A DNA stretch of 17,150 bases from JBFKUL01 sp041635755 (GTDB taxonomy: Bacteria > Pseudomonadota > Gammaproteobacteria > Burkholderiales > SG8-39), in contig JBFKUL010000030.1 in assembly GCA_041635755.1 (NCBI GenBank), forward strand, positions 1-17,150. Direction: 5' to 3'. Positions 7,033-13,104 of this stretch are shown here, piece after piece. The position numbers and the translations under genes were made by a program. A model generated the notes under the pieces. That model was not told the origin of the DNA. It saw nothing but the letters and a program-made list of their open reading frames with translations, and made no database searches. How positions within the stretch are numbered: the stretch's first letter is position 1; each line of letters begins with the position of its first letter.

Positions 7033-7356
7033 TCAAACGTTGAACGACTCCCCGCAACCGCATTCGTCCTTCACGTTGGGGTTCTTGAACTGGAAGCCCT
7101 CGTTCAGACCCTCGCGCGCGAAATCGAGTTGTGTCCCGTCAATGTACGGCAGGCTCTTCGGATCGACTACCACCTTTACGCCGTGGCTTTCGAACTGGAC
7201 GTCGTCCGGGTTGATCGCGTCGGCGAATTCGAGCTTGTACGCAAGCCCCGAGCAGCCTGTCGTCCGGACGCCGAGGCGCAGCCCGACGCCCTTGCCGCGT
7301 TTGGCCATGTATTGCTGCACGTGGCTTGCGGCTTTCTCAGTAAGCGTGATCGCCAT
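7033..7356 (-). CDS. iscA: A-type Fe-S carrier protein IscA
   Basis: A 107-residue A-type carrier (E. coli IscA 107) that accepts iron or clusters and passes them to apo-proteins, notably for [4Fe-4S] assembly. The three invariant cysteines are C35 (TTGCSGLAY) and C99/C101 (DECGCGESF). The N-terminus MAITLTEKAA and the stretch LPYIDGTQLDF (69-79) are family-typical. It starts 9 bases after the iscU stop with AGGAG as ribosome site. It is separated from hscB by 186 bases rich in inverted repeats. Confidence 0.98.
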   Translation of the reverse strand: MAITLTEKAASHVQQYMAKRGKGVGLRLGVRTTGCSGLAYKLEFADAINPDDVQFESHGVKVVVDPKSLPYIDGTQLDFAREGLNEGFQFKNPNVKDECGCGESFNV

Positions 7357-7365
7357 GCCTGCTCC

Positions 7366-7788
7366 TCAGCCGTGCGCCGCCTTCTTCTCCGGCGCAATCG
7401 GGGCCTCGACGCCGTGCTTCTTGCGGTAATCGGCAACCGCGGCCTTGATGGCGTCCTCGGCGAGGATCGAGCAGTGGATCTTTACGGGCGGAAGCGACAG
7501 CTCCTCGGCAATCTGCGTGTTCTTGATGCCGACCGCCTGATCGAGCGTCTTGCCCTTGACCCACTCCGTCACCAGCGACGATGACGCGATCGCCGAGCCG
7601 CAACCGTAGGTCTTGAAGCGCGCATCCTCGATGGTGCCGTCCTTGCCGACGCGAATCTGCAGTTTCATCACGTCGCCGCAGGCCGGGGCGCCGACCATGC
7701 CGGTGCCGACCGCCTCGTCGCTTTTCTCGAAGGACCCGACGTTTCTCGGGTTTTCGTAGTGATCGATGACCTTGTTGCTGTATGCCAT
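7366..7788 (-). CDS. iscU: Fe-S cluster scaffold protein IscU
   Basis: Scaffold on which [2Fe-2S] clusters are built from IscS-derived sulfur. Cluster ligands are C37 (APACGD), C63 (YGCGS) and C106 (KIHCS), with D39 and H105 also present. The HscA recognition motif LPPVK is at 99-103. At 140 residues it is about 12 longer than the E. coli protein. The extra residues form a C-terminal tail rich in Ala, Pro and Lys (HGVEAPIAPEKKAAHG) without cysteine. ATG at 7788 has a good AGGAGA ribosome site. A 103-base gap with a strong hairpin separates it from iscS. Confidence 0.98.
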   Translation of the reverse strand: MAYSNKVIDHYENPRNVGSFEKSDEAVGTGMVGAPACGDVMKLQIRVGKDGTIEDARFKTYGCGSAIASSSLVTEWVKGKTLDQAVGIKNTQIAEELSLPPVKIHCSILAEDAIKAAVADYRKKHGVEAPIAPEKKAAHG

Positions 7789-7853
7789 GGTTCTCTCCTG
7801 CTCTACCGCTGATTATTTAGAGTGCCTCTTTTCCAGGAAGTTGGTGATGCGAT

Positions 7854-7870
7854 GCGGCGCTCCGCGCCGC
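7854..7870 (-). repeat. Hairpin between iscS and iscU
   Basis: GCGGCGC (7854-7860) and GCGCCGC (7864-7870) form a perfect 7-bp stem with a 3-base loop, about 21 bases after the iscS stop and 65 bases before the iscU start. No T-run follows on the transcribed strand, so read-through is expected. It may be an RNA stability or processing element, or a REP-like repeat; it resembles the post-iscA hairpin in its GCGGC/GCCGC core. Confidence 0.6.
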
Positions 7871-7891
7871 TTTGCAACACCGCGTTGTATT

Positions 7892-9100
7892 TCAATGCGC
7901 CGCCCACTCCACCGTGTTGAGGTCGACGCCCTCCTTGTGCATTTCCCAAAGCGGCGACAGATCGCGCAGTTTCGCCACCTTCTGCTTGATGTGCCCCACC
8001 GTAAAGTCGATCTCTTCTTCGCTGGTAAAGCGGCCCAGCGTGAACCGGATCGAGCTGTGCGCGAGCTCGTCCGATCGCCCGAGGGCGCGCAGCACGTACG
8101 AAGGTTCGAGCGAAGCCGAGGTGCACGCCGAGCCCGAGGATACCGCGATATCCTTTACCGCCATCAGCAGCGACTCGCCCTCGACGAAGTTGAACGACAC
8201 GTTCAGATTGTGCGGCACGCGACGCTCGATGTCGCCGTTGACGAACACTTCCTCGATCTCCTGCACGCCGTTCAGCAACCTGTCGCGCAGCGCATGGATC
8301 CGCTCGTTCTCGGTCGCCATCTCGAGCTTAGCGATTCGGAACGCCTCGCCCATACCGACGATCTGGTGCGTGGCCAGCGTGCCGGAGCGAAAGCCCCGTT
8401 CGTGCCCGCCGCCGTGCATCTGCGCCTCGAGCCGCACGCGCGGCTTGCGGCGAATGAACAGCGCACCAACGCCCTTCGGCCCGTAGGTCTTGTGCGCGGA
8501 GAACGACATCAGGTCGACTTTCAGCGTCTTCAGGTCGATGACGCACTTGCCGGTTGCCTGAGCACTGTCGACGTGGAACAGAATGCCCCTCGCGCGACAG
8601 AGCTCGCCGATCGCCGGGATGTCCTGGATGACGCCGATTTCGTTGTTCACGAACATCACCGACACCAGAATCGTGTCCTTGCGCAACGCCGCCTCCAGCG
8701 CCTTGAGGTCGAGCAGCCCGTCGTCCCTCACGTCGAGGTAGGTCACCTCGAAACCGCGGCGCTCGAGCTCACGCATCGTGTCGAGCGTTGCCTTGTGCTC
8801 GGTCTTGACCGTGATCAGATGCTTGCCCTTGGTCTTGTAGAACTCGGCGGCGCCCTTGAGCGCGAGATTGATCGACTCGGTGGCGCCCGAGGTCCAGACG
8901 ATCTCCTTGGCGTCGCAACCCACCAGCGAGGCCACGCTCTCGCGCGCCTGCTCGACCGCTTCCTCGGCCTTCCAGCCGAACGCATGCGATCGGCTCGCCG
9001 GGTTGCCGTAATGCTCCGTCAGGTACGGAATCATTTTCTCGGCGACGCGCGGATCGACCGGCGTGGTCGCGGAGTAATCGAGATAGATCGGAAATTTCAC
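7892..9100 (-). CDS. iscS: Cysteine desulfurase IscS
   Basis: A 402-residue PLP enzyme converting cysteine to alanine and a protein-bound persulfide, the sulfur source for IscU and for tRNA thiolation. The N-terminal motif YLDYSATTPVDPRV, H102 (TEHKAT), the PLP lysine K204 (SAHKTYGPKG) and the catalytic loop C326 (SSGSACTSASLEPSYVLRA) identify it as the IscS rather than the SufS type. The start is GTG at 9100 with GGAG six bases upstream, 25 bases after the iscR stop. Length agrees with E. coli IscS (404). C-terminal residues after about 375, which bind IscU, are retained. Confidence 0.98.
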   Translation of the reverse strand: MKFPIYLDYSATTPVDPRVAEKMIPYLTEHYGNPASRSHAFGWKAEEAVEQARESVASLVGCDAKEIVWTSGATESINLALKGAAEFYKTKGKHLITVKTEHKATLDTMRELERRGFEVTYLDVRDDGLLDLKALEAALRKDTILVSVMFVNNEIGVIQDIPAIGELCRARGILFHVDSAQATGKCVIDLKTLKVDLMSFSAHKTYGPKGVGALFIRRKPRVRLEAQMHGGGHERGFRSGTLATHQIVGMGEAFRIAKLEMATENERIHALRDRLLNGVQEIEEVFVNGDIERRVPHNLNVSFNFVEGESLLMAVKDIAVSSGSACTSASLEPSYVLRALGRSDELAHSSIRFTLGRFTSEEEIDFTVGHIKQKVAKLRDLSPLWEMHKEGVDLNTVEWAAH

Positions 9101-9125
9101 TTAACGCTCCGTATCGAAGTCCGAT

Positions 9126-9608
9126 TCAGCACGCCGCCACGGCGACGCGCGCCTCGGCCGGCTTCTCCGCCGCGCGCCAGTCATGCAGCACGGCCACGTG
9201 CTTGCCGCTTTGGTGCGCGACGAGATCGGCGAGCGTGACCGACGATAGGTAGTCATACATCTTCGCGTTCAGCGTGGCCCACAGGTCATGCGTCATGCAG
9301 CGTTTGTCGTCCTGACAGTTTTCCTTGCCGCCGCACTGCGTCGCGTCGAGCGGCTCGTCGACCGCCGTGATGATATCCGCGACCGAGATCGCCGACGTGG
9401 CGTGCGCCAGGCAGTAGCCGCCGCCGGGGCCGCGCACACTGCTGACCAACCGCGCACGGCGCAGCTTGCCGAACAGCTGCTCGAGATAGGACAGCGAAAT
9501 ATGCTGGCGCTCGCTGATCGCCGCGAGCGTCACCGGACCGCGCGCATGGCGCATGCCGAGATCCACCATCGCCGTTACTGCGAATCTGCCTTTTGTCGTC
9601 AGTCTCAT
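9126..9608 (-). CDS. iscR: Fe-S cluster-sensing transcriptional regulator IscR
   Basis: A 160-residue Rrf2-family winged-helix regulator. It binds [2Fe-2S] through C92, C98, C104 and H107, the same numbering as in E. coli IscR, and in its holo form represses isc transcription at type 1 sites. The N-terminus MRLTTKGRFAVTAMVDL and wing SSVRGPGGGYCL (56-67) are characteristic. The ribosome site GAGGAAG precedes ATG at 9608. A type 1-like site covers its own promoter (9625-9649). The C-terminal tail ends in a cysteine (VAVAAC), which I do not regard as a known feature of the family. Confidence 0.98.
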   Translation of the reverse strand: MRLTTKGRFAVTAMVDLGMRHARGPVTLAAISERQHISLSYLEQLFGKLRRARLVSSVRGPGGGYCLAHATSAISVADIITAVDEPLDATQCGGKENCQDDKRCMTHDLWATLNAKMYDYLSSVTLADLVAHQSGKHVAVLHDWRAAEKPAEARVAVAAC

Positions 9609-9624
9609 AACTTCCTCGCCGCCA

Positions 9625-9674
9625 ATACCCGATTGGGATGCTCAAGTATAGCAAAACCCGAGCAATTCTCTCAA
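9625..9674 (-). promoter_or_regulatory. iscR promoter with type 1-like IscR site and AT-rich UP region
   Basis: On the minus strand TTGAGA (9674-9669) and TATACT (9650-9645) form a sigma-70-type promoter with an 18-base spacer. An AT-rich tract (about 9675-9700) lies directly upstream of the -35 box and could act as an UP element. The 25 bases at 9649-9625 begin ATACTTGA and end ATCGGGTAT. They match about 20 of 25 positions of the E. coli type 1 consensus (ATA-S-YY-GACT...AGTC-RR-S-TAT) as I remember it. The site starts inside the -10 box, so holo-IscR would repress directly. Consensus recalled, not computed. Confidence 0.72.
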
Positions 9675-9697
9675 CTAATAAATTTACATCATTTCAA

Positions 9698-10423
9698 TCA
9701 CTTGATTGCTCTCAAGGTCTCCGCTTGCGCTACGTCCTCACGTTGCGCCGCAAGCTGCTTCTCAAGCTGCTGCAAGCGCTCCTGGAGCACCGCAACCGAG
9801 CGCTCGAGCTCATGGGAATGCTCGACCAGGGTCTGGATTGCCTTGGCGTAGGGATCGTCTTGGTCCTGAACCACCGCGTAGGCGGCGAATCGTGCCGAGG
9901 GATGAGGCGTGGTCTCCTCGACCACTCGGCCCGGGACACCGACCACGGTCGCGTCAGCGGGCACGTCCTTGACCACCACCGCGTTGGAGCCAATCTTGGC
10001 GCCGTCGCCGATGCTGATCGGGCCAAGAATCTTGGCCCCTGCGCCGACCACCACGCCTTTGCCCAGCGTGGGATGGCGCTTGCCTTTGTTCCAGGAGGTC
10101 CCACCGAGCGTCACCCCGTGGTAAAGGGTCGTGTCGTCGCCCACCTCGGCGGTCTCGCCGATGACGACGCCCATACCGTGATCGATGAAGACGCGCCGGC
10201 CGATCTTGGCGCCGGGGTGGATCTCGATGCCGGTCAGCCAGCGACCGAGGTGCGAAGTCAGTCGCCCAAGCCAACGCAGCCGAAGGTCCCAGAGCCAGCT
10301 CGAAAGTTTGTGAAAGTAGATTGCGTGCAGACCTGGGTAGCACGTCAACACCTCCCAAGTCGATCTCGCCGCCGGATCGCGCTCGAACACGATCGCAATG
10401 TGTTCCTGCAGTTGCTTGAACAT
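9698..10423 (-). CDS. cysE: Serine O-acetyltransferase
   Basis: A 241-residue left-handed beta-helix acetyltransferase that makes O-acetylserine from serine and acetyl-CoA, the committed step of cysteine synthesis. Hexapeptide repeats run from about 66 to 166 (HPGAKIG; IDHGMGVVIGETAEV; GVVVGAGAKILG; IGSNAVVVKDVP). D81-H82 and H117 correspond to catalytic residues of the family. It is the shorter form without the long N-terminal helical domain of E. coli CysE (273 residues). A C-terminal predicted coiled coil (about 195-235, ERSVAVLQERLQQLEKQLAA) is added. It ends RAIK rather than in the terminal isoleucine that usually docks into CysK. AGGA precedes ATG at 10423. Located between trmJ and iscR; cysE2 next to the isc genes is known in Azotobacter. 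Confidence 0.95.
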   Translation of the reverse strand: MFKQLQEHIAIVFERDPAARSTWEVLTCYPGLHAIYFHKLSSWLWDLRLRWLGRLTSHLGRWLTGIEIHPGAKIGRRVFIDHGMGVVIGETAEVGDDTTLYHGVTLGGTSWNKGKRHPTLGKGVVVGAGAKILGPISIGDGAKIGSNAVVVKDVPADATVVGVPGRVVEETTPHPSARFAAYAVVQDQDDPYAKAIQTLVEHSHELERSVAVLQERLQQLEKQLAAQREDVAQAETLRAIK

Positions 10424-10458
10424 AAAAGCTTTTCCTGAAACTCGAGGCTTGGGAGACG

Positions 10459-10491
10459 ATTTTCTGTTGTCCGAGTAGTTTAGTCAACTAT
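10459..10491 (-). promoter_or_regulatory. Putative cysE promoter overlapped by a type 1-like IscR site
   Basis: In the 64-base gap after trmJ, the minus strand carries TTGACT (10487-10482) and GAAAAT (10464-10459), a -35/-10 pair with a 17-base spacer. The 25 bases at 10491-10467 begin ATAGTTGACTAAA, an exact match to the left half of the IscR type 1 consensus. About 20 of 25 positions match overall (right half ACTCGG, weaker at its end). The site spans the -35 box and includes the trmJ stop codon. It suggests that cysE, and reading on into iscR, is repressed by holo-IscR. Inferred from pattern only. Confidence 0.65.
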
Positions 10492-11237
10492 TTGTCAGGC
10501 GAGTTCCGCCGGCGTGCCTCGAGCGCGCGCAGCAGGCCGCGCACCAGGTTTACCTCCTCGCGTTCGAGCCGCAGCCGGGCGAACAGCCGGCGAAAGCGCT
10601 CCCGCAGCTTGCGCGGCGCCGCGGGATCGAGAAATCCGGTTTCGCGCGCCACGCGCTCGACATGGGTGTGCAAGCCTTCGAGATCTGCAACGGTCGCCAA
10701 CGCGCTCTGCGATGTTCCGCGCACCGGGTCCGCGCCCGAGGCAAGCCACAACTCGTATGCGACGATCTGTACCGCTTGCGCAAGATTGAGCGAGGTCATT
10801 TCGGGGCTGGTCGGGATATGCACCAGCGTCTGGCATGCAAAGATCTCGTCATTGGTCAATCCCGCGGTTTCGTTGCCGAAGACAAAGGCGACGGGCCCCT
10901 GCGCCGCCTGCGCGAGCGCCGCTCCGGCCGCCTCCCGAGCCGCCAGAACCGGTGGCGACCAATCGCGTGGCCGCGCACTCAGCGCGTACGCGGCGCAGCA
11001 GTCCTCGAGCGCTTCGGCAAGCGTTGCGTGCGCACGCGCGGCGTCGAGCACGTCCACCGCGCTGGTGGCCATGGCCTGCGCCTCCGGCGCCGGATATCGC
11101 AGCGGCGCGACGAGGCGAAGATCGCCCAAGCCCATCGCCTTCATGGCGCGCGCCGCCGCGCCGATGTTGCCCGGATGGCTCGGCCGGCAAAGAACGACGC
11201 GCACCGACGCGAGAAGATTGCTCGTCATCGACCGCAT
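10488..11237 (-). CDS. trmJ: tRNA (cytidine/uridine-2'-O-)-methyltransferase TrmJ
   Basis: A 249-residue SPOUT-class methyltransferase that methylates the 2'-hydroxyl of position 32 in the tRNA anticodon loop using S-adenosylmethionine. The three SPOUT motifs are clear: RPSHPGNIGAAARAMKAMGL (18-37), FVFGNETAGLTNDEI (118-132) and IPTSPEMTSLNLAQAVQIVAYEL (141-163, forming the trefoil knot). A C-terminal helical extension (about 180-245) follows. ATG at 11237 is favoured over ATG at 11228 because AGGAGG lies 11 bases before it and would be too far from the second. It sits upstream of the isc genes and divergent from suhB, as in E. coli. Confidence 0.95.
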   Translation of the reverse strand: MRSMTSNLLASVRVVLCRPSHPGNIGAAARAMKAMGLGDLRLVAPLRYPAPEAQAMATSAVDVLDAARAHATLAEALEDCCAAYALSARPRDWSPPVLAAREAAGAALAQAAQGPVAFVFGNETAGLTNDEIFACQTLVHIPTSPEMTSLNLAQAVQIVAYELWLASGADPVRGTSQSALATVADLEGLHTHVERVARETGFLDPAAPRKLRERFRRLFARLRLEREEVNLVRGLLRALEARRRNSPDK

Positions 11238-11245
11238 ATTAGAAT
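11218..11245 (+). promoter_or_regulatory. Putative suhB promoter
   Basis: TTGCTC (11218-11223) and TAGAAT (11240-11245) are spaced by 16 bases on the plus strand. This gives a predicted start near 11252 and a leader of about 30 nt. The -35 box lies inside the 5' end of trmJ. Only 44 bases separate the two divergent start codons, so the two promoters must overlap each other or the coding sequences. Prediction by eye. Confidence 0.5.
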
Positions 11246-11281
11246 ACGCCTCCTCTTTTTTCCGGCGCTCGCTCGAGAATC

Positions 11282-12058
11282 ATGCACCCGCTGCTCAACA
11301 TTGCCATCAAGGCGGCGCGCCGCGCAGGCTCGATCATCAATCGCGCGTCACTCGGCGGCAGCGCGATCGAGGTGCGATCGAAGCACGCCAATGATTTCGT
11401 CACCCAGGTCGACCGCGCCGCCGAGGAGGCGATCATCGAGATCGTGCGCCGCGCCCACCCGGAGCACGCGATCCTCGCCGAGGAATCCGGCGATTCTCCA
11501 GGCGACAACGCCGAGTACCGCTGGGTGATCGATCCACTGGACGGCACGACCAACTTCATCCATGGTTTTCCGCAGTATGGAGTTTCGATCGCCGTGCAGC
11601 ACCGCGGCGCGACGGCGCACGCGGTCGTTTACGACCCGAGCAAGAACGAGCTGTTCACCGCGTCCAAGGGGCGCGGCGCCTTCGTCAACGACCGGCGCAT
11701 GCGCGTCTCGAAATGCGTCAAGCTCAAGGACGCGCTGGTCGGCACCGGTTTTCCGTTCAAGGAGCTCGCGCGCATCGACCTGTACATGAGGCAACTGCGC
11801 ACGCTCATGGGCGGCTGCGCCGGCGTGCGCCGCGCGGGCGCCGCGGCGCTCGATCTGGCCTATGTCGCGGCCGGGCGCCTCGATGCGTTCTGGGAGATGG
11901 GGCTGTCGCCGTGGGACATGGCCGCGGGCGCCCTGTTGATCCAGGAGGCCGGCGGCCTGGTCGGCGATCTTGCCGGGGAATCGAACTATCTCGAGAGCGG
12001 CGATATCGCGGCGGGCACGCCGAAGGTCTTTCCCCAGCTGCTCGAGGCGCTTCGCTAG
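11282..12058 (+). CDS. suhB: Inositol-1-monophosphatase family protein SuhB
   Basis: A 258-residue magnesium-dependent, lithium-sensitive-type phosphatase. Metal-binding motifs are E67 (AEESG), D84-P-L-D87-G-T-T (WVIDPLDGTTNFIHG) and D212 (SPWDMAAG), the full set for inositol monophosphatases. In E. coli, SuhB also acts outside its enzyme role by joining the ribosomal RNA antitermination complex. The conserved position divergent from trmJ and the isc operon supports the suhB assignment. The upstream ribosome site is weak (GAGAAT). Its TAG stop overlaps, on the opposite strand, the stop of the convergent EamA gene within the sequence CTAG. Confidence 0.94.
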   Translation: MHPLLNIAIKAARRAGSIINRASLGGSAIEVRSKHANDFVTQVDRAAEEAIIEIVRRAHPEHAILAEESGDSPGDNAEYRWVIDPLDGTTNFIHGFPQYGVSIAVQHRGATAHAVVYDPSKNELFTASKGRGAFVNDRRMRVSKCVKLKDALVGTGFPFKELARIDLYMRQLRTLMGGCAGVRRAGAAALDLAYVAAGRLDAFWEMGLSPWDMAAGALLIQEAGGLVGDLAGESNYLESGDIAAGTPKVFPQLLEALR

Positions 12059-12987
12059 TCGACACCATTCTCGGCCGGGTGTCGCAACGCCCGGCGTAAT
12101 GCGCGCCGCTCGATCGCAAGCGCAATGCCTTCATTTGCTGCGAGCGCCAGAACGACGATCAGGCCGCCAAGGAGTACCGCCGCACCCGGCTCCTCGCCGC
12201 GCGAAAGCCATACCCAAAGCGGCCCGAGGATCACCTCGAGTAGCGAAAGCAGTCCGACTTCCGCGGCGGAGAGGCGCGGCACCGCGAGCGTCAGGTAGAG
12301 GATTCCTGGAAGCGCGAGCTGGAACACAGCGAGCGTGGCGTAAAGCCCCAGGTCGCCGACGCCCGCGGTGATCGGAAACGCCCACGGCAGCGCAATCAGC
12401 GCCGAGAGGGCGCCGCCAAGCGCCAGCGAAGGAATCAGATCGACACGCCCGCGTGCAAGCTTCACCGCCACGTAATTCACTGCGGCCGCGACGGGAATGG
12501 CAAGTGCGATCAGGCTGCCTGCCGCGTTGCCAGTGCGAAACGCGTCGTGGAACATCAGCCCGATGCCGGCAGAAGCGGCGGCCATGGCAATCCAGGTTCG
12601 CTTTGGGACTTGCTCACGCAGCGCGAGCCAGCCGGCGAAAGCAGCAAAGAACGGCAGCACGCCAAGAATGACCAGCGTGTTCGCAACGGTAGTTCGGGTG
12701 AGCGCCAGCATGAAGCAGGTGAGCATCGTTGCCCACGCGAGCCCGGACACCAGACCGTACCAACCCATCGCCTTGATGCGTTTGGGCAGGCCGCCGCCGT
12801 GGCGCCACACGAGCAGCAGGCCCACCACGAGCGCAAGGAACGAAGATCGCCAGAACGTCGCCTCCCAGCCGTTGGTCACTGTGGTCGCGCGCGTAAGCAG
12901 ACCGGCGGTGCTCCACAGCAGCCCACAGGCCACCATGGCGACGATGCCGACCTTGTGTTCCGCGGGAGAGACGGTCTTGGGCTGCAT
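12055..12987 (-). CDS. EamA-family (DMT superfamily) transporter
   Basis: A 310-residue inner-membrane protein with ten predicted hydrophobic helices arranged as two EamA repeats (about 14-148 and 156-288). The first repeat has the typical CGLLWSTAGLLTRATT (21-36) and ends in ALREQVPKRTW (122-132). The second contains LLSLLEVILGPLWVWL (246-261), the family's E-x4-P region. Such permeases export amino acids, nucleosides or other metabolites; the substrate here is unknown. The ATG at 12987 lacks a clear Shine-Dalgarno. TATCAT on the minus strand at about 13015-13010 could be its -10 box. It ends head-on against suhB and is divergent from mutS, so it appears to be a single-gene unit. Confidence 0.92.
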   Translation of the reverse strand: MQPKTVSPAEHKVGIVAMVACGLLWSTAGLLTRATTVTNGWEATFWRSSFLALVVGLLLVWRHGGGLPKRIKAMGWYGLVSGLAWATMLTCFMLALTRTTVANTLVILGVLPFFAAFAGWLALREQVPKRTWIAMAAASAGIGLMFHDAFRTGNAAGSLIALAIPVAAAVNYVAVKLARGRVDLIPSLALGGALSALIALPWAFPITAGVGDLGLYATLAVFQLALPGILYLTLAVPRLSAAEVGLLSLLEVILGPLWVWLSRGEEPGAAVLLGGLIVVLALAANEGIALAIERRALRRALRHPAENGVD

Positions 12988-13104
12988 GCGGCGGGCAAAA
13001 GGCGCGATGATACGGAAGAAGCGCCTTACACACGACCCCGTACAGTGAACCCGCCGCGCGACAGCGCCGGGCCGGCAAGGAGCGAGCCTCTACAATACCG
13101 GGCG

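Noticed and set aside
7766..9238. 490-codon plus-strand frame opposite iscU and iscS
   Set aside because: It runs antisense to two clearly conserved genes and crosses their gap. Composition is rich in Arg, His and Leu with no family resemblance.
12547..13104. 186-codon N-terminal extension of the mutS frame
   Set aside because: It overlaps the EamA permease gene on the other strand and has no MutS similarity. The ATG at 13105 gives the normal MutS N-terminus and length.
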